From Petrolisthes cinctipes (Eukaryota; Arthropoda; Malacostraca; Decapoda; Porcellanidae), in the NCBI GenBank assembly GCA_033782935.1, contig JAWQEG010000167.1, forward strand, positions 2,047,501 through 2,111,500: DNA of 64,000 nucleotides. The letters are read 5' to 3'. Position 1 is the first letter of the stretch; every line of letters begins with the position of its first letter. This document shows positions 13,344 to 23,255 of this stretch, piece by piece. The translations under genes were made by a program, and so were the position numbers. Below the pieces are notes generated by a model that did not search any database, was not told the DNA's origin, and was given only the letters and a program-made list of their open reading frames with translations.

Positions 13344-14638
13344 CATTTGGTTACCTAAAAGATCGATTTTCAGTATGTTTTGGGCCTGTATTTTGAAAAT
13401 ACTCTAACACGGAGTAGGCATGTACCGATCGCTTTTGGGACCTCAAAATGTCGAATTTTCGGGTGTTTTGGGCCTGAATTTGAGATATCGACTTTGGGCA
13501 CCTAAAATATCGATTTATTAGCACGTTTTGGGCCTATAATTTGAAAATATTCTAGCACTGAGTAGGCATGTACAGATCGCTTCTGGGACCCCAAAATATC
13601 GAGTTTTCGGGTGTTTTGAGCCTGAATTTGTGATATGAACGGGTACTGAAGATGCATGCACATATCGACTTTAGGGCACCTAAAATATCGATTTTTAAGC
13701 ATGTTTTGGGTCTGAATCTTGAAAATACTCTAACACGCAGTAGGCATGTATAGATCGCTTCTGGGACTTCAAAATATCGAATTTTCGGGTGTTTTGAGCC
13801 TGAATTTGAGATATAAACGGGTACAGAAGATGCATGCACGTATTGACTTTGGGCTCCTAAAATATCGATTTTCAGCATGTTTTGGGCCTGTATTTTGAAA
13901 ATACTCTAACACGGAGTAGGCATGTACAGATCGCTTCTGGGACCCAAAAATATCGATTTTTCGGGTGTTTTGAGCCTGAATTAGAGATATAAACGGGTAC
14001 AGAAGATGCATGCACGTATTGACTTTGGGCTCCTAAAATATCGATTTTTGGCATGTTTTGGGCCTAGATTTTGAAAATATTCTAGCACTGAGTACGCATG
14101 TACGAATCGCTTCTGGGACCCCATAATATCGATTTTTCGGGTGTTTTGAGCCTGAATTTGAGATATAAACGGTTACAGAAGATGCACGCACATATTAACT
14201 TTGGGCACCTAAAATATCGATTTTCAGCATGTTTTGGGCCTGTATTTTGAAATTACTCTAACACGGAGTAGGCATGTACAGATCGCTTCTGGGACCCCAA
14301 AATATCGAATATTCGGTGTTTTGAGCCTGAATTCGAGATATAAAATGGTACAGAAGATGTATGCACATATCGACTTTTGGTTACCTAAGAGATCAATTTT
14401 CAGTATGTTTTGGGCCTGTATTTTGAAAATACTCTAACACGGAGTAGGCATGTACCGATCGCTTTTGGGACCCCAAAATGTCGATTTTTCGGGTGTTTTG
14501 AGCCTGAATTTGAGATATAAACGGGTACAGAAAATGCATGCACGTATTGACTTTGGGCCCCTAAAATATCGATTTTCAGCATGTTTTGGGTCTGAATCTT
14601 GAAAACATTCTAACTAGGAGTACGCATGTACAGATCGG
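13344..14638 (+). repeat. 2,058-bp-offset duplication, copy 2
   Basis: This is the partner of 11,286-12,580. It overlaps the first 881-bp unit. The copies differ by few substitutions, for example GTACAAATCG at 12,04x against GTACGAATCG at 14,10x. Both later 881-bp copies carry the GTACGAATCG form, so the 2,058-bp duplication preceded the 881-bp one. Confidence 0.85.
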
Positions 14639-14740
14639 TTCTGGGACTTCAAAATATCGAGTTTTCGGGTGTTTTGAGCCTGAATTTGAGATATAAACGG
14701 GTACTGAAGATGCATGCACATATCGACTTTTGGGCACCTA
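13860..14740 (+). repeat. 881-bp higher-order unit, copy 1 (five monomers)
   Basis: The unit contains five long monomers (5 x about 176). It is repeated immediately at 14,741-15,621 with an exact offset of 881. Diagnostic variants shared by both copies are GCCTGAATTAGAGATATAA, ATTTTTGGCATGTTTTGGG, GAGTACGCATGTACGAATCG, ACCCCATAATATCGA and GATGTATGCACATATCG. Confidence 0.9.
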
Positions 14741-15621
14741 AAATATCGATTTTCAGCATGTTTTGGGCCTGTATTTTGAAAATACTCTAACACGGAGTAG
14801 GCATGTACAGATCGCTTCTGGGACCCAAAAATATCGATTTTTCGGGTGTTTTGAGCCTGAATTAGAGATATAAACGGGTACAGAAGATGCATGCACGTAT
14901 TGACTTTGGGCTCCTAAAATATCGATTTTTGGCATGTTTTGGGCCTAGATTTTGAAAATATTCTAGCACTGAGTACGCATGTACGAATCGCTTCTGGGAC
15001 CCCATAATATCGATTTTTCGGGTGTTTTGAGCCTGAATTTGAGATATAAACGGTTACAGAAGATGCACGCACATATTAACTTTGGGCACCTAAAATATCG
15101 ATTTTCAGCATGTTTTGGGCCTGTATTTTGAAATTACTCTAACACGGAGTAGGCATGTACAGATCGCTTCTGGGACCCCAAAATATCGAATATTCGGTGT
15201 TTTGAGCCTGAATTCGAGATATAAAATGGTACAGAAGATGTATGCACATATCGACTTTTGGTTACCTAAGAGATCAATTTTCAGTATGTTTTGGGCCTGT
15301 ATTTTGAAAATACTCTAACACGGAGTAGGCATGTACCGATCGCTTTTGGGACCCCAAAATGTCGATTTTTCGGGTGTTTTGAGCCTGAATTTGAGATATA
15401 AACGGGTACAGAAAATGCATGCACGTATTGACTTTGGGCCCCTAAAATATCGATTTTCAGCATGTTTTGGGTCTGAATCTTGAAAACATTCTAACTAGGA
15501 GTACGCATGTACAGATCGGTTCTGGGACTTCAAAATATCGAGTTTTCGGGTGTTTTGAGCCTGAATTTGAGATATAAACGGGTACTGAAGATGCATGCAC
15601 ATATCGACTTTTGGGCACCTA
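14741..15621 (+). repeat. 881-bp higher-order unit, copy 2
   Basis: This is a nearly exact copy of 13,860-14,740. It ends only 10 bases before the LTR-like insert. A third copy would be expected to start with ATCGATTTTCAGCATG, but the sequence after the insert begins CGATTTTTAGCATG and belongs to a different subfamily. Confidence 0.9.
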
Positions 15622-15627
15622 AAATAT

Positions 15628-15631
15628 CGAT
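15628..15631. repeat. Candidate target-site duplication, left (CGAT)
   Basis: CGAT abuts the 5' TG of the insert and is repeated at 16,225-16,228. A 5-bp CGATT reading is possible. CGAT occurs at this position in nearly every monomer, so the match is weak evidence. Confidence 0.45.
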
Positions 15632-15633
15632 TG

Positions 15634-15645
15634 TACAGTACTGTA
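15634..15645. repeat. 12-bp perfect palindrome at the element's 5' end
   Basis: TACAGTACTGTA reads the same on both strands. The overlapping GTACTGTAT at 15,638-15,646 recurs in direct orientation at 16,177-16,185 near the 3' end, so both ends of the element carry related terminal sequence. Confidence 0.7.
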
Positions 15646-15765
15646 TATGAGGGTCTCACACAGCTTCCCCACTTGAAGCAACATAAACAGAAGACCTTCT
15701 GACAATAACAAACACAAGAGGGCCAACCTTCTTACCTCCAATTTCTCACTGTCATCTCTAAACTC

Positions 15766-15843
15766 AAGAGAGAGAGGGAGAGAAAGTGAGAGAGAGAGAG
15801 AGAGAGTGAGGGAGAGAAAGCAAGAGAGAGAGAGAGAGGAGAA
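15766..15843 (+). repeat. AG-rich purine microsatellite
   Basis: This is an almost uninterrupted purine stretch of (AG)n and (GGGAGA) with few breaks, lying in the presumed U3 region upstream of the TATA box. Such (GA)n tracts can bind GAGA-type factors and influence promoter chromatin; that role is inference. Confidence 0.9.
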
Positions 15844-15906
15844 TTGGGTGGAGCTTAAACAACAACACCCCTTTTCAAAAGTACCAGGAACTCCCAATAG
15901 AGAATG

Positions 15907-15914
15907 TATATAAG
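15907..15914 (+). promoter_or_regulatory. TATA box of the LTR-like element
   Basis: TATATAAG is preceded by AGAATG and followed by CAGTGTAG. If functional, transcription would begin about 25-30 bases downstream, near 15,935-15,945, marking the U3/R boundary. This is the only convincing promoter-like motif in the window. Confidence 0.5.
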
Positions 15915-16048
15915 CAGTGTAGTTTAATTAATATGTAGGATTTCCTAAACTGACTCCCAGGGCTACAAACTGTTTCCATAAGAGAGAAATACAGTCATAT
16001 AAGACAAGGCATCTAATATAATTCCCTGTATAGAGATAAGTATGTATA

Positions 16049-16054
16049 AATAAA
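16049..16054 (+). terminator. AATAAA polyadenylation signal of the LTR-like element
   Basis: AATAAA lies inside GTATAAATAAATTAAG, 142 bp downstream of the TATA box on the same strand. Cleavage would be expected about 10-30 bases further on, so the presumed R region would be about 130 bp. Confidence 0.45.
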
Positions 16055-16082
16055 TTAAGCCTAAAGAAACTTGTGAAGTCAC

Positions 16083-16122
16083 TTACCTAAGAACACCACG
16101 ACGCCGAGCTCGCTACCTAAGA
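16083..16122 (+). repeat. Short direct repeat in the presumed U5
   Basis: TTACCTAAGA near 16,083 and CTACCTAAGA near 16,113 are direct near-copies 30 bases apart. They flank ACACCACGACGCCGAGCTCG, a locally GC-rich patch unlike anything else in this A+T-rich window. Confidence 0.6.
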
Positions 16123-16150
16123 CCACAACAACCACAACAACAACAACAAC
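16123..16150 (+). repeat. CAA microsatellite
   Basis: An imperfect (CCA/CAA) run ends in five consecutive CAA units, in the 3' part of the LTR-like element. Confidence 0.85.
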
Positions 16151-16224
16151 TACTATGACTACAACTCCAGAATAAGGTACTGTATCAGATCCTGAACGAG
16201 TTAATGCCTTAGAGGACTGGTACA

Positions 16225-16228
16225 CGAT
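16225..16228. repeat. Candidate target-site duplication, right (CGAT)
   Basis: CGAT follows the terminal CA of the insert and continues into TTTTAGCATG of the satellite. It mirrors 15,628-15,631. Confidence 0.45.
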
Positions 16229-18925
16229 TTTTAGCATGTTTTGAGCCTATATTTTGAAAGAAATCTAGCAATGAGTAGACATATACGGATCGTTTCTGGG
16301 ATCCAAAAATATTGAATTTTTGGGTGTTTTGAGGTTGAATTTGGGATATAAACGGGTGCAGAAGATGCATACACATATTGACTTTGGGCACCTAAAATAT
16401 CGATTTTCAGCATGTTTTGGGCTTGTATTTTGAAAATACTCTAACACGGAGTAGGCATGTACAGATCGCATCTGGGACCCCAAAATATCAAATTTTCGGG
16501 TGTTTTGAGCCTGAAACTGAGATATAAAACGGTACAGAAGATGCATGCACATATCGACATTTGGTTACCTAAAAGATCGATTTTCAGTATGTTTAGGGCC
16601 TGTACTTTGAAAATACTCTAACACGGAGTAGGCATGTACCGATCGCTTTTGGGACCCCAAAATGTCGAATTTTCGGGTGTTTTGGGCCTGAATTTGAGAT
16701 ATCGACTTTGGTCACATATAATATCGATTTTTAGCATGTTTTGGGCCAATATTTTGAAAATATTCTAGCACTGACTAGGCATGTACAAATCGCTTCTGGG
16801 ACCCCAAAATATCGAATTTTCGGGTGTTTGGAGCCTGAATTTGAGATATAAACGGGTACAGAAGATGCATGCACGTATTGACTTTGGGCCCCTAAAATAT
16901 CGATTTTTAGCATGTTTCGGGCCTGTATTTTGAAAATACTCTAAAACGGAGTAGGCATATACCGATCGCTTTTGGGACCCCAAAATGTCGAATTTTCGGA
17001 TGTTTTGGGCCTGAATTTGAGATATCGACTTTGGTTACCTAAAATATCGATTGTTAGCACGTTTTGGGCCAATATTTTGAAAATATTCTAGCACTGAGTA
17101 GGCATGTACAGATCGCTTCTGGGACCCCAAAATATCGAATTTTCGGGTGTTTTGAGCCTGAATTTGAGATATAAACGGGTACAGAAGATGCATGCACGTA
17201 TTGACTTTGGGCCCCTAAAATATCGATTTTAGCATGTTTTGGGCCTATATTTTGAAAATACTCTAACACGGAGTAGGCATGTACAGATCGCATCTGGGAC
17301 CCCAAAATATCAAATATTCGGGTGTTTTGAGCCTGAATTTGAGATATAAAACGGTACAGAAGATGCATGCACATATCGACTTTTGGTTACCTAAAAGATC
17401 GATTTTCAGTATGTTTTGGGCCTGTATTTTTAAAAAATACTCTAACACGGAGTAGGCATGTACCGATCGCTTTTGGGACCCCAAAATGTCGAATTTTCGG
17501 GTGTTTTGGGCCTGAATTTGAGATATCGACTTTGGGCACCTAAAATATAGATTTTTAGCACGTTTTGGGCCTATATTTAAAAAAATATTCTAGCACTGAG
17601 TAGGCATGTACAGATCGCTTCTGGGACCCTAAAATATCGAATTTTCGGGTGTTTTGAGCATGAATTTGAGATATAAACGGGTACAGAAGATGCATGTACA
17701 TATTGACTTTGGGCACCTAAAGGTCGATTTTCAGTATGTTTAGGGCCTGTATTTTGAAAATACTCTAACACGGAGTAGGCATGTACAGATCGCTTCTGGG
17801 ACCCAAAATATCGAATTTTCGGGAGTTTTGGGCCTGAATTTGAGATATCGACTTTGGGCACCTAAAATATCGATATTTAGCATGTTTTGGACCTATATTT
17901 TGAAAATATTCTAGAACTGAGTAGGCATGAACAGATCGCTTCTGGGACCCAAAAATATCGAATTTTCGGGTGTTTTGAGCCTGAATTTGATATATAAACG
18001 GGTACATATCGACTTTGGACATATAAAATATCGATTTTTAGCATGTTTTGAGCCTATATTTTGAAAATACTCTAACACGGACTAGGCATGTACAGATCGC
18101 ATCTGGGACCCCAAAATATCAAATTTTCGGGTGTTTTGGACCTGAATCTGAGATGTCGACTGTGGGCACCTAAAATATCGATTTTTAGCATGTTTTGGGT
18201 CTATATATTTAAAATATTCTAGCAATGAGTAGGTATGTACAGATTGCTTCTGGGACCCCAAAATATCGATTTTTCGGGTGTTTTGAGTCTGAATTTGAGA
18301 TATAAACGGGTACAGAAGATCCATGCACATATCGACTTATGGGCACCTAAAAGATCGATTTTCAGTATGTTTTGGGCCTGTATTTTGAAAATACTCTAAC
18401 ACGGAGTAGGCATGTAGAGATCGCTTCTGGGACCCCAAAATATCGAATTTTCGGGTGTTTTTGGCCTGAATTTGAGATATCGAGTTTGGGCACTTAAAAT
18501 ATTGATTTTTAGCATGTTTTGGACCTATATTTTGAAAATATTCTAGCACTAAATAGGCATGTACAGATCGCTTCTGGGACCGAAAAATACCGAATTTTTG
18601 GGGTGTTTTGAGCCTGAATTTGAGATATAAACTGATACAGAAACTGCAAGCACATATTGACTCTGAACACTTAAAATATCGATTTTTAGCATGTTTTGAG
18701 CCTATATTTTAAAAACATTCTAGAACTGAATTAGATGTACAGTTCGCTTCTGGTACCTAAAAATATCAAATTTTTGGGTGTTTTGAGGTTGAATTTGGGA
18801 TATAAACGGGTGCAGATGATGAATACACATATTGACTTTGGACACCTAAAATATCGATTTTCAGCATGTTTTGGGCCTGTATCTGCGTAGGCATGTACAG
18901 ATCGCTTCTGGGACCCCAAAATATC

Positions 18926-19036
18926 GAACTTTCGGGTGTTTGGAGCCTGAATTTGAGATATAATCGGGAACTATCTTGAAAACATTCTAACTAGGAGTAG
19001 GCATGTACATATCGCTTCCAGGACCCAAAAAATACC
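18926..19036 (+). repeat. Truncated monomer (111 bp) with an internal breakpoint
   Basis: The monomer runs normally to GATATAATCGGGAAC and then continues abruptly at 18,972 with TATCTTGAAAACATTC. The end of the first half and the start of the second half are missing. This is a private rearrangement rather than one of the recurrent length classes. The 671-bp local tandem begins at this breakpoint. Confidence 0.85.
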
Positions 19037-19642
19037 GAATTTTCGGGTGTTTTGAGCCTGAATTTGAGATATAAACGGGTACAGAAGATGCATGCACATA
19101 TCGACTTTGGACACTTAAAATATCGATTTTTAACATGTTTTCAGCCTATATTTTGAAAACATTCTAGCTCTGAGTAGGCATGTACAGATCGCTTCTGGGA
19201 CCCAAAAATATCGAATTTTCGGGTGTTTTGAGGTTGAATTTGGGATATAAACGGGTGCAGAAGATGCATACACATATTGACTTTGGGCACCTAAAATTTC
19301 GATTTTCAGCTTGTTTTGGGCCTGTATCTAAGTAGGCATGTACAAATCGCTTATGGGAACCCAAAATATTGAATTTTCGCGTGTTTGGAGCCTGAATTTG
19401 GGATGTAAACGGGTGCAGAAGATGCATACACAATATTGACTTTGGGCACCTAAAATATCGATTTTCAGCTTGTTTTGGGCCTGTATCTAAGTATGCATGT
19501 ACAGGTCGCTTCTGGGACCCCAAAATATCGAATTTTCGGGTGTTTTGAGGCTGAATTTGAGATATAAACGGGTACTGAAGATGAATGCATATATCGATTT
19601 TTGGGCACCGAAAATATCGATTTTGAGCATGTTTTGGGTCTG
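18972..19642 (+). repeat. 671-bp local tandem unit, copy 1
   Basis: The unit begins at TATCTTGAAAACATTC and is repeated from 19,643. Shared diagnostics are TACATATCGCTTCCAGGACC, ACATGTTTTCAGCC and ATTCTAGCTCTGAGTAGG. It contains four monomers, the last of medium length. Confidence 0.85.
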
Positions 19643-20331
19643 TATCTTGAAAACATTCTAACTAGGAGTAGGCATGTACATATCGCTTCCAGGACCCAAA
19701 AAATACCGAATTTTCGGGTGTTTTGAGCCTGAATTTGAGATATAAACGGGTACAGAAGATGCATGCACATATCGACTTTGGACACTTAAAATATCGATTT
19801 TTAACATGTTTTCAGCCTATATTTTGAAAACATTCTAGCTCTGAGTAGGCATGTACAGATCGCTTCTGGGACCCAAAAATATCGAATTTTAGGGTGTTTT
19901 GAGGTTAAATTTGGGATATAAACGGGTGCAGAAGATGCATACACATATTGACTTTGGGCATCTAAAATATCGATTTTTAACATGTTTTGGGCCTGTATTT
20001 GAGTAGGCATGTACAGATCGCTTATGGAAACCCAAAATATCGAATTTTCGGGTGTTTGGAGTCTGAATTTGATATATAAACGGGAATAGAAGATGCATGC
20101 ACATATCGACCTTTGGGTACCTAAAAGATCGATTTTCATTATGTTTAGGGCCTGTATTTTGAAAATACTCTAACACGGAGTAAGCTTGTACAGATCGCTT
20201 CTGGGACCCCAAAATATCGAATTTTCGGGTGTTTTGAGCCTGAATTTGAGATATAAACGGGTACTGAAGATGAATGCATATATCGACTTTTGGGCACCGA
20301 AAATATCGATTTTGAGCATGTTTTGGGTCTG
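19643..20331 (+). repeat. 689-bp local tandem unit, copy 2
   Basis: This is the partner of 18,972-19,642. It is 18 bp longer because one of its monomers is of the long class where copy 1 has a medium one. A third copy starts at 20,332 but diverges within about 60 bases. Confidence 0.8.
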
Positions 20332-20384
20332 TATCTTGAAAACATTCTAACTAGGAGTAGGCATGTACATATCGCTTCCAGGAC

Positions 20385-23255
20385 CCAAAATATCGAATTT
20401 TCGTGTGTTTTGGGCATGAATTTGAGATATCGACTTTGGGAACTTAAAATATCGATTTTTAGCATGTTTTGGGCCTTTATATTGAAAATATTCTAGCACT
20501 GAGTATGCATGTACAGCTCGCTTCTGGGACCCCAAAATATCGAATTTTCGGGTTTTTTGAGCCTGAATTTGAGATATAAACGGGTACAGAAGATGCATTC
20601 ACATCTTGACCTTGGGTACCTAAAATATCGATTTTCAGCATGTTTTGGGCCTGTATTTGAGTAGGCATGTACAGATCGTTTCTGGGACCCCAAAATATCG
20701 AGTTTTCGGGTGTTTGGAGCCTGAATTTGAGATATAAACGGGTACAGAAGATGAATGCACATATCGACTTTTCGGCACCTAAAAGATAGATTTTCATTAT
20801 GTTTTGGGCCTGTAATTTGAAAATACTCTAACACGGAGTAGGCATGTACAGATCTCTTCTGGGACCCCAAAATATCGAATTTTCGGGTGTTTTGGGCATG
20901 AATTTGAGATATCGACTTTGGGCACCTAAAATTTCGATTTATAGCATGATTTGGGCATATATTTTGAAAATATTCTAGCACTGAGTAGGCATGTACAGAT
21001 CGCTTCTGAGACCCCAAAATATCGAATTTTCGGGTATTTTAAACCTGAATTTGAGATATAAACGGGTACAGAACATGCATGCATATACCGACTTTTGGGC
21101 ACCTAAAATATCGATTTTCAGTATGTTTTGGGCCTGTATTTTGAAAATACTCTAACACGGAGTAGCCATGTACAGATCGCTTCTGGGATCTAAAAATATC
21201 GAATTTTCAGGTGTTTTGAGCCTGAATTTGAGATATAAACGATTACTGAAGATGCACGCACATATCGACTTTTGGGAACCTAAAATATCGATTTCGAGCA
21301 TGTTTTGGATCTGTATCTTGAAAACATTCTAACTAGGAGTAGGCATGTACAGATCGCTTCTAGGACCCAAAAATACCGAATTTTCGGGTGTTTGGAGCAT
21401 GAATTTGAGATATAAACAGGTACAGAAGATCCATGCACATATTAACTTTGAGCACCTAAAATATCGATTTTCAGCATGTTTTGGGCCTGTATTTTGAAAA
21501 TACTCTAACACGAAGTAGGCATGCACAGATCGCTTCTGGGACCCAAAAATATCGAATTTTCGGGTGTTATAAGCCTGAATTTGAGATATAAACGGGTACA
21601 GAAGATGCATGCACATATTGAATATAGCACCTAAAATATCGATTTTCAGCATGTTTTGGGACTGTATCTGAGTAGGCATGTACAGATCGCTTCTTGGACC
21701 CCAAAATACAGAATTTTCGTTTGTGTGAAACCTGAATTTGAGATATAAACGGGTACAGAAGATGCCTGCACATATTGACTTTGGGCATCTAAAATATCGA
21801 TTTTCAGCATGTTTTGGGTCTGTATCTGATTAGGCATGTACAGATCGCTTCTGGGACCCCAAAATATCGAATTTTCTGGTGTTTGGAGCCTGAATTTGAG
21901 ATATAAACGGGTACAGAAGATGCATGCACATAATGACTTTGGGCACCTAAAATATCGATTTCAGCATATTTTGGGCCTGTATTTTGAAAATACTCTAACA
22001 CGGAGTAGGCATGTACAGATTGCTTCTGGGACCCCAAAATATCGAATTTTCGGGTGTTTTGAGCCTGAATTTGAGATATAAACGTGTACAGAAGATGCAT
22101 GCACATATCGACTTTGGACACTTATAATATCGATTTTTAGCATGTTTTGAGCCTATATTTTGAAAATATTCTAGCACTGAGTAGGCATGTACAGTTTGCT
22201 TATGGGACCCTAAAATATCGAATTTTCAAGTGTTTTAAGGTTGAATTTGGGATATAAACGGGTGAATAAGATGCATACACATATTGACTTTGGGCACCTA
22301 AAATATGGATTTTCAACATGTTTTAGGCCTGTATTTTGAAAATACTCTAAAACGGAGTAGGCATATACAGATCGCTTCTGGGACCCCAAAATATCGAATT
22401 TCTGGGTGTTTGGAGCCTGAATTTGAGATATAAACGGGTACAGAAGATGAATGCACATATCGACTTTTGGGCACATAAAAGATCGATTTTCAGTATGTTT
22501 TGGGACTGTATTTTGAAAATACTCTAACACGGAGTAGCCATGTACAGATCGCTTCTGGGATCCCAAAATATCGAATTTTCAGGTGTTTTGAGCCTGAATT
22601 TGAGATATAAACGATTACTGAAGATGCATGCACATATCAACTTTTGGGAACCTAAAATATTGATTTTGAGCATGTTTTGGATCTGTATCTTGAAAACATT
22701 CTAACTAGGAGTAGGCATGTACAGATCGCTTCTAGGACCCAAAAATGCCGAATTTTCGAGTGTTTGGCGCATGAATTTGAGATATAAACAAGTACAGAAG
22801 ATGCATGCACATATTGACTTTGAGCACCTAAAATATCGATTTCCAGCATGTTTTGGGCCTGTATTTTCTAAATACTCTAACACGAAGTAGGCATGCACAG
22901 ATCGCTTCTGGGACCCAAAAATATCGAATTTTCGGGTGTTTGGAGCCTGAATTTGAGATATAAACGGGTACAGAAGATGCATGCACATATTGAATATAGC
23001 ACCTAAAATATCGATTTTCAGCATGTTTTTGGTCTGTATCTGAGTAGGCATGTACAGATCGCTTCTTGGACCCCAAAATACCGAATTTTCGTGTGTTTGA
23101 AGCCTGAATTTGAGATATAAACGGGTACAGAAGATGCCTGCACATATTGACTTTAGGCATCTAAAATATCGATTTTCAGCATGTTTTGGGCCTGTATCTG
23201 ATTAGGCATGTACAGATCGCTTCTGGAACCCCAAAATATTGAATTTTCTGGGGTT
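20385..23255 (+). repeat. 2.87-kb block, first copy (offset 6,317)
   Basis: This block is nearly identical to 26,702-29,572 at a constant offset of 6,317. A third version is the 50.8-53.5 kb region, at an offset near 30,360 from this one. Diagnostics include GGTATTTTAAACCTGAA, TATTGAATATAGCACC, TTTTCGTTTGTGTGAAACC and AACGATTACTGAAGATG. It contains most of one 2,718-bp 16-monomer unit. Confidence 0.9.

Larger units (their letters stand above)
1..15631 (+). repeat. Satellite DNA array, left block (about 177-bp monomer family)
   Basis: The block is a continuous head-to-tail array. The GAATTTTCGGG landmark recurs on the plus strand every 175-178 bases (for example at 5, 181, 358 and 534), with interspersed spacings of about 157 and 147. 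No inverted monomer was seen. The window opens inside a monomer. The block ends at 15,631, where an unrelated 593-bp sequence interrupts a monomer just after its ATCGAT site. Neighbouring monomers differ at many scattered positions, while monomers several units apart can be nearly identical, which is the signature of higher-order organisation. No coding, RNA or regulatory feature was found inside. The likely setting is centromeric or pericentromeric heterochromatin; that is inferred from structure alone. Confidence 0.97.
15632..16224 (+). mobile_element. Putative solo LTR of a retrotransposon (593 bp)
   Basis: This is the only non-satellite sequence in the window. It starts TGTACAGTACT and ends GGACTGGTACA, giving TG...CA termini with an imperfect inverted repeat (TGTAC perfect, extended by AGT-CT). 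CGAT flanks both sides, or CGATT if the element is counted from 15,633. Inside, a TATATAAG box at 15,907 is followed 142 bp later by AATAAA at 16,049, the usual order of an LTR promoter and polyadenylation signal. An AG-rich microsatellite lies upstream of the TATA box and a CAA tract near the 3' end. No internal region, primer-binding site or polymerase ORF is present, hence solo LTR. A 92-codon frame on the minus strand spans the insert edge and reads low-complexity LSLSLS, so it is not a gene. A different terminal-repeat element or SINE-like sequence cannot be excluded. Confidence 0.55.
16225..20384 (+). repeat. Heterogeneous satellite segment, region C
   Basis: These are mixed long, medium and short monomers downstream of the insert. 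A stretch near 16,430-16,575 shares the rare GCCTGAAACTGAGATATAAAA and CGACATTTGGTTACC variants with 13,210-13,360, so the two sides of the insert descend from one array. Other monomers carry the GAGGTTGAATTTGGGATAT variant typical of region A and of 18.7-20 kb. It ends in a local tandem of 671/689 bp. Confidence 0.8.

Noticed and set aside
15619..15897. Minus-strand frame of 92 codons in the LTR-like insert
   Set aside because: Half of it is the translated AG/CT microsatellite (LSLSLS), and it crosses the insert-satellite boundary.
15632..16224. DNA transposon or MITE
   Set aside because: The terminal inverted repeat is only about 5 perfect bases, and the TATA-to-AATAAA arrangement fits an LTR better. 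Not fully excluded.
15628..16228. CGAT target-site duplication as proof of insertion
   Set aside because: CGAT occurs at this monomer position in nearly every copy, so flanking CGAT would be seen even after recombination between distant insertions.
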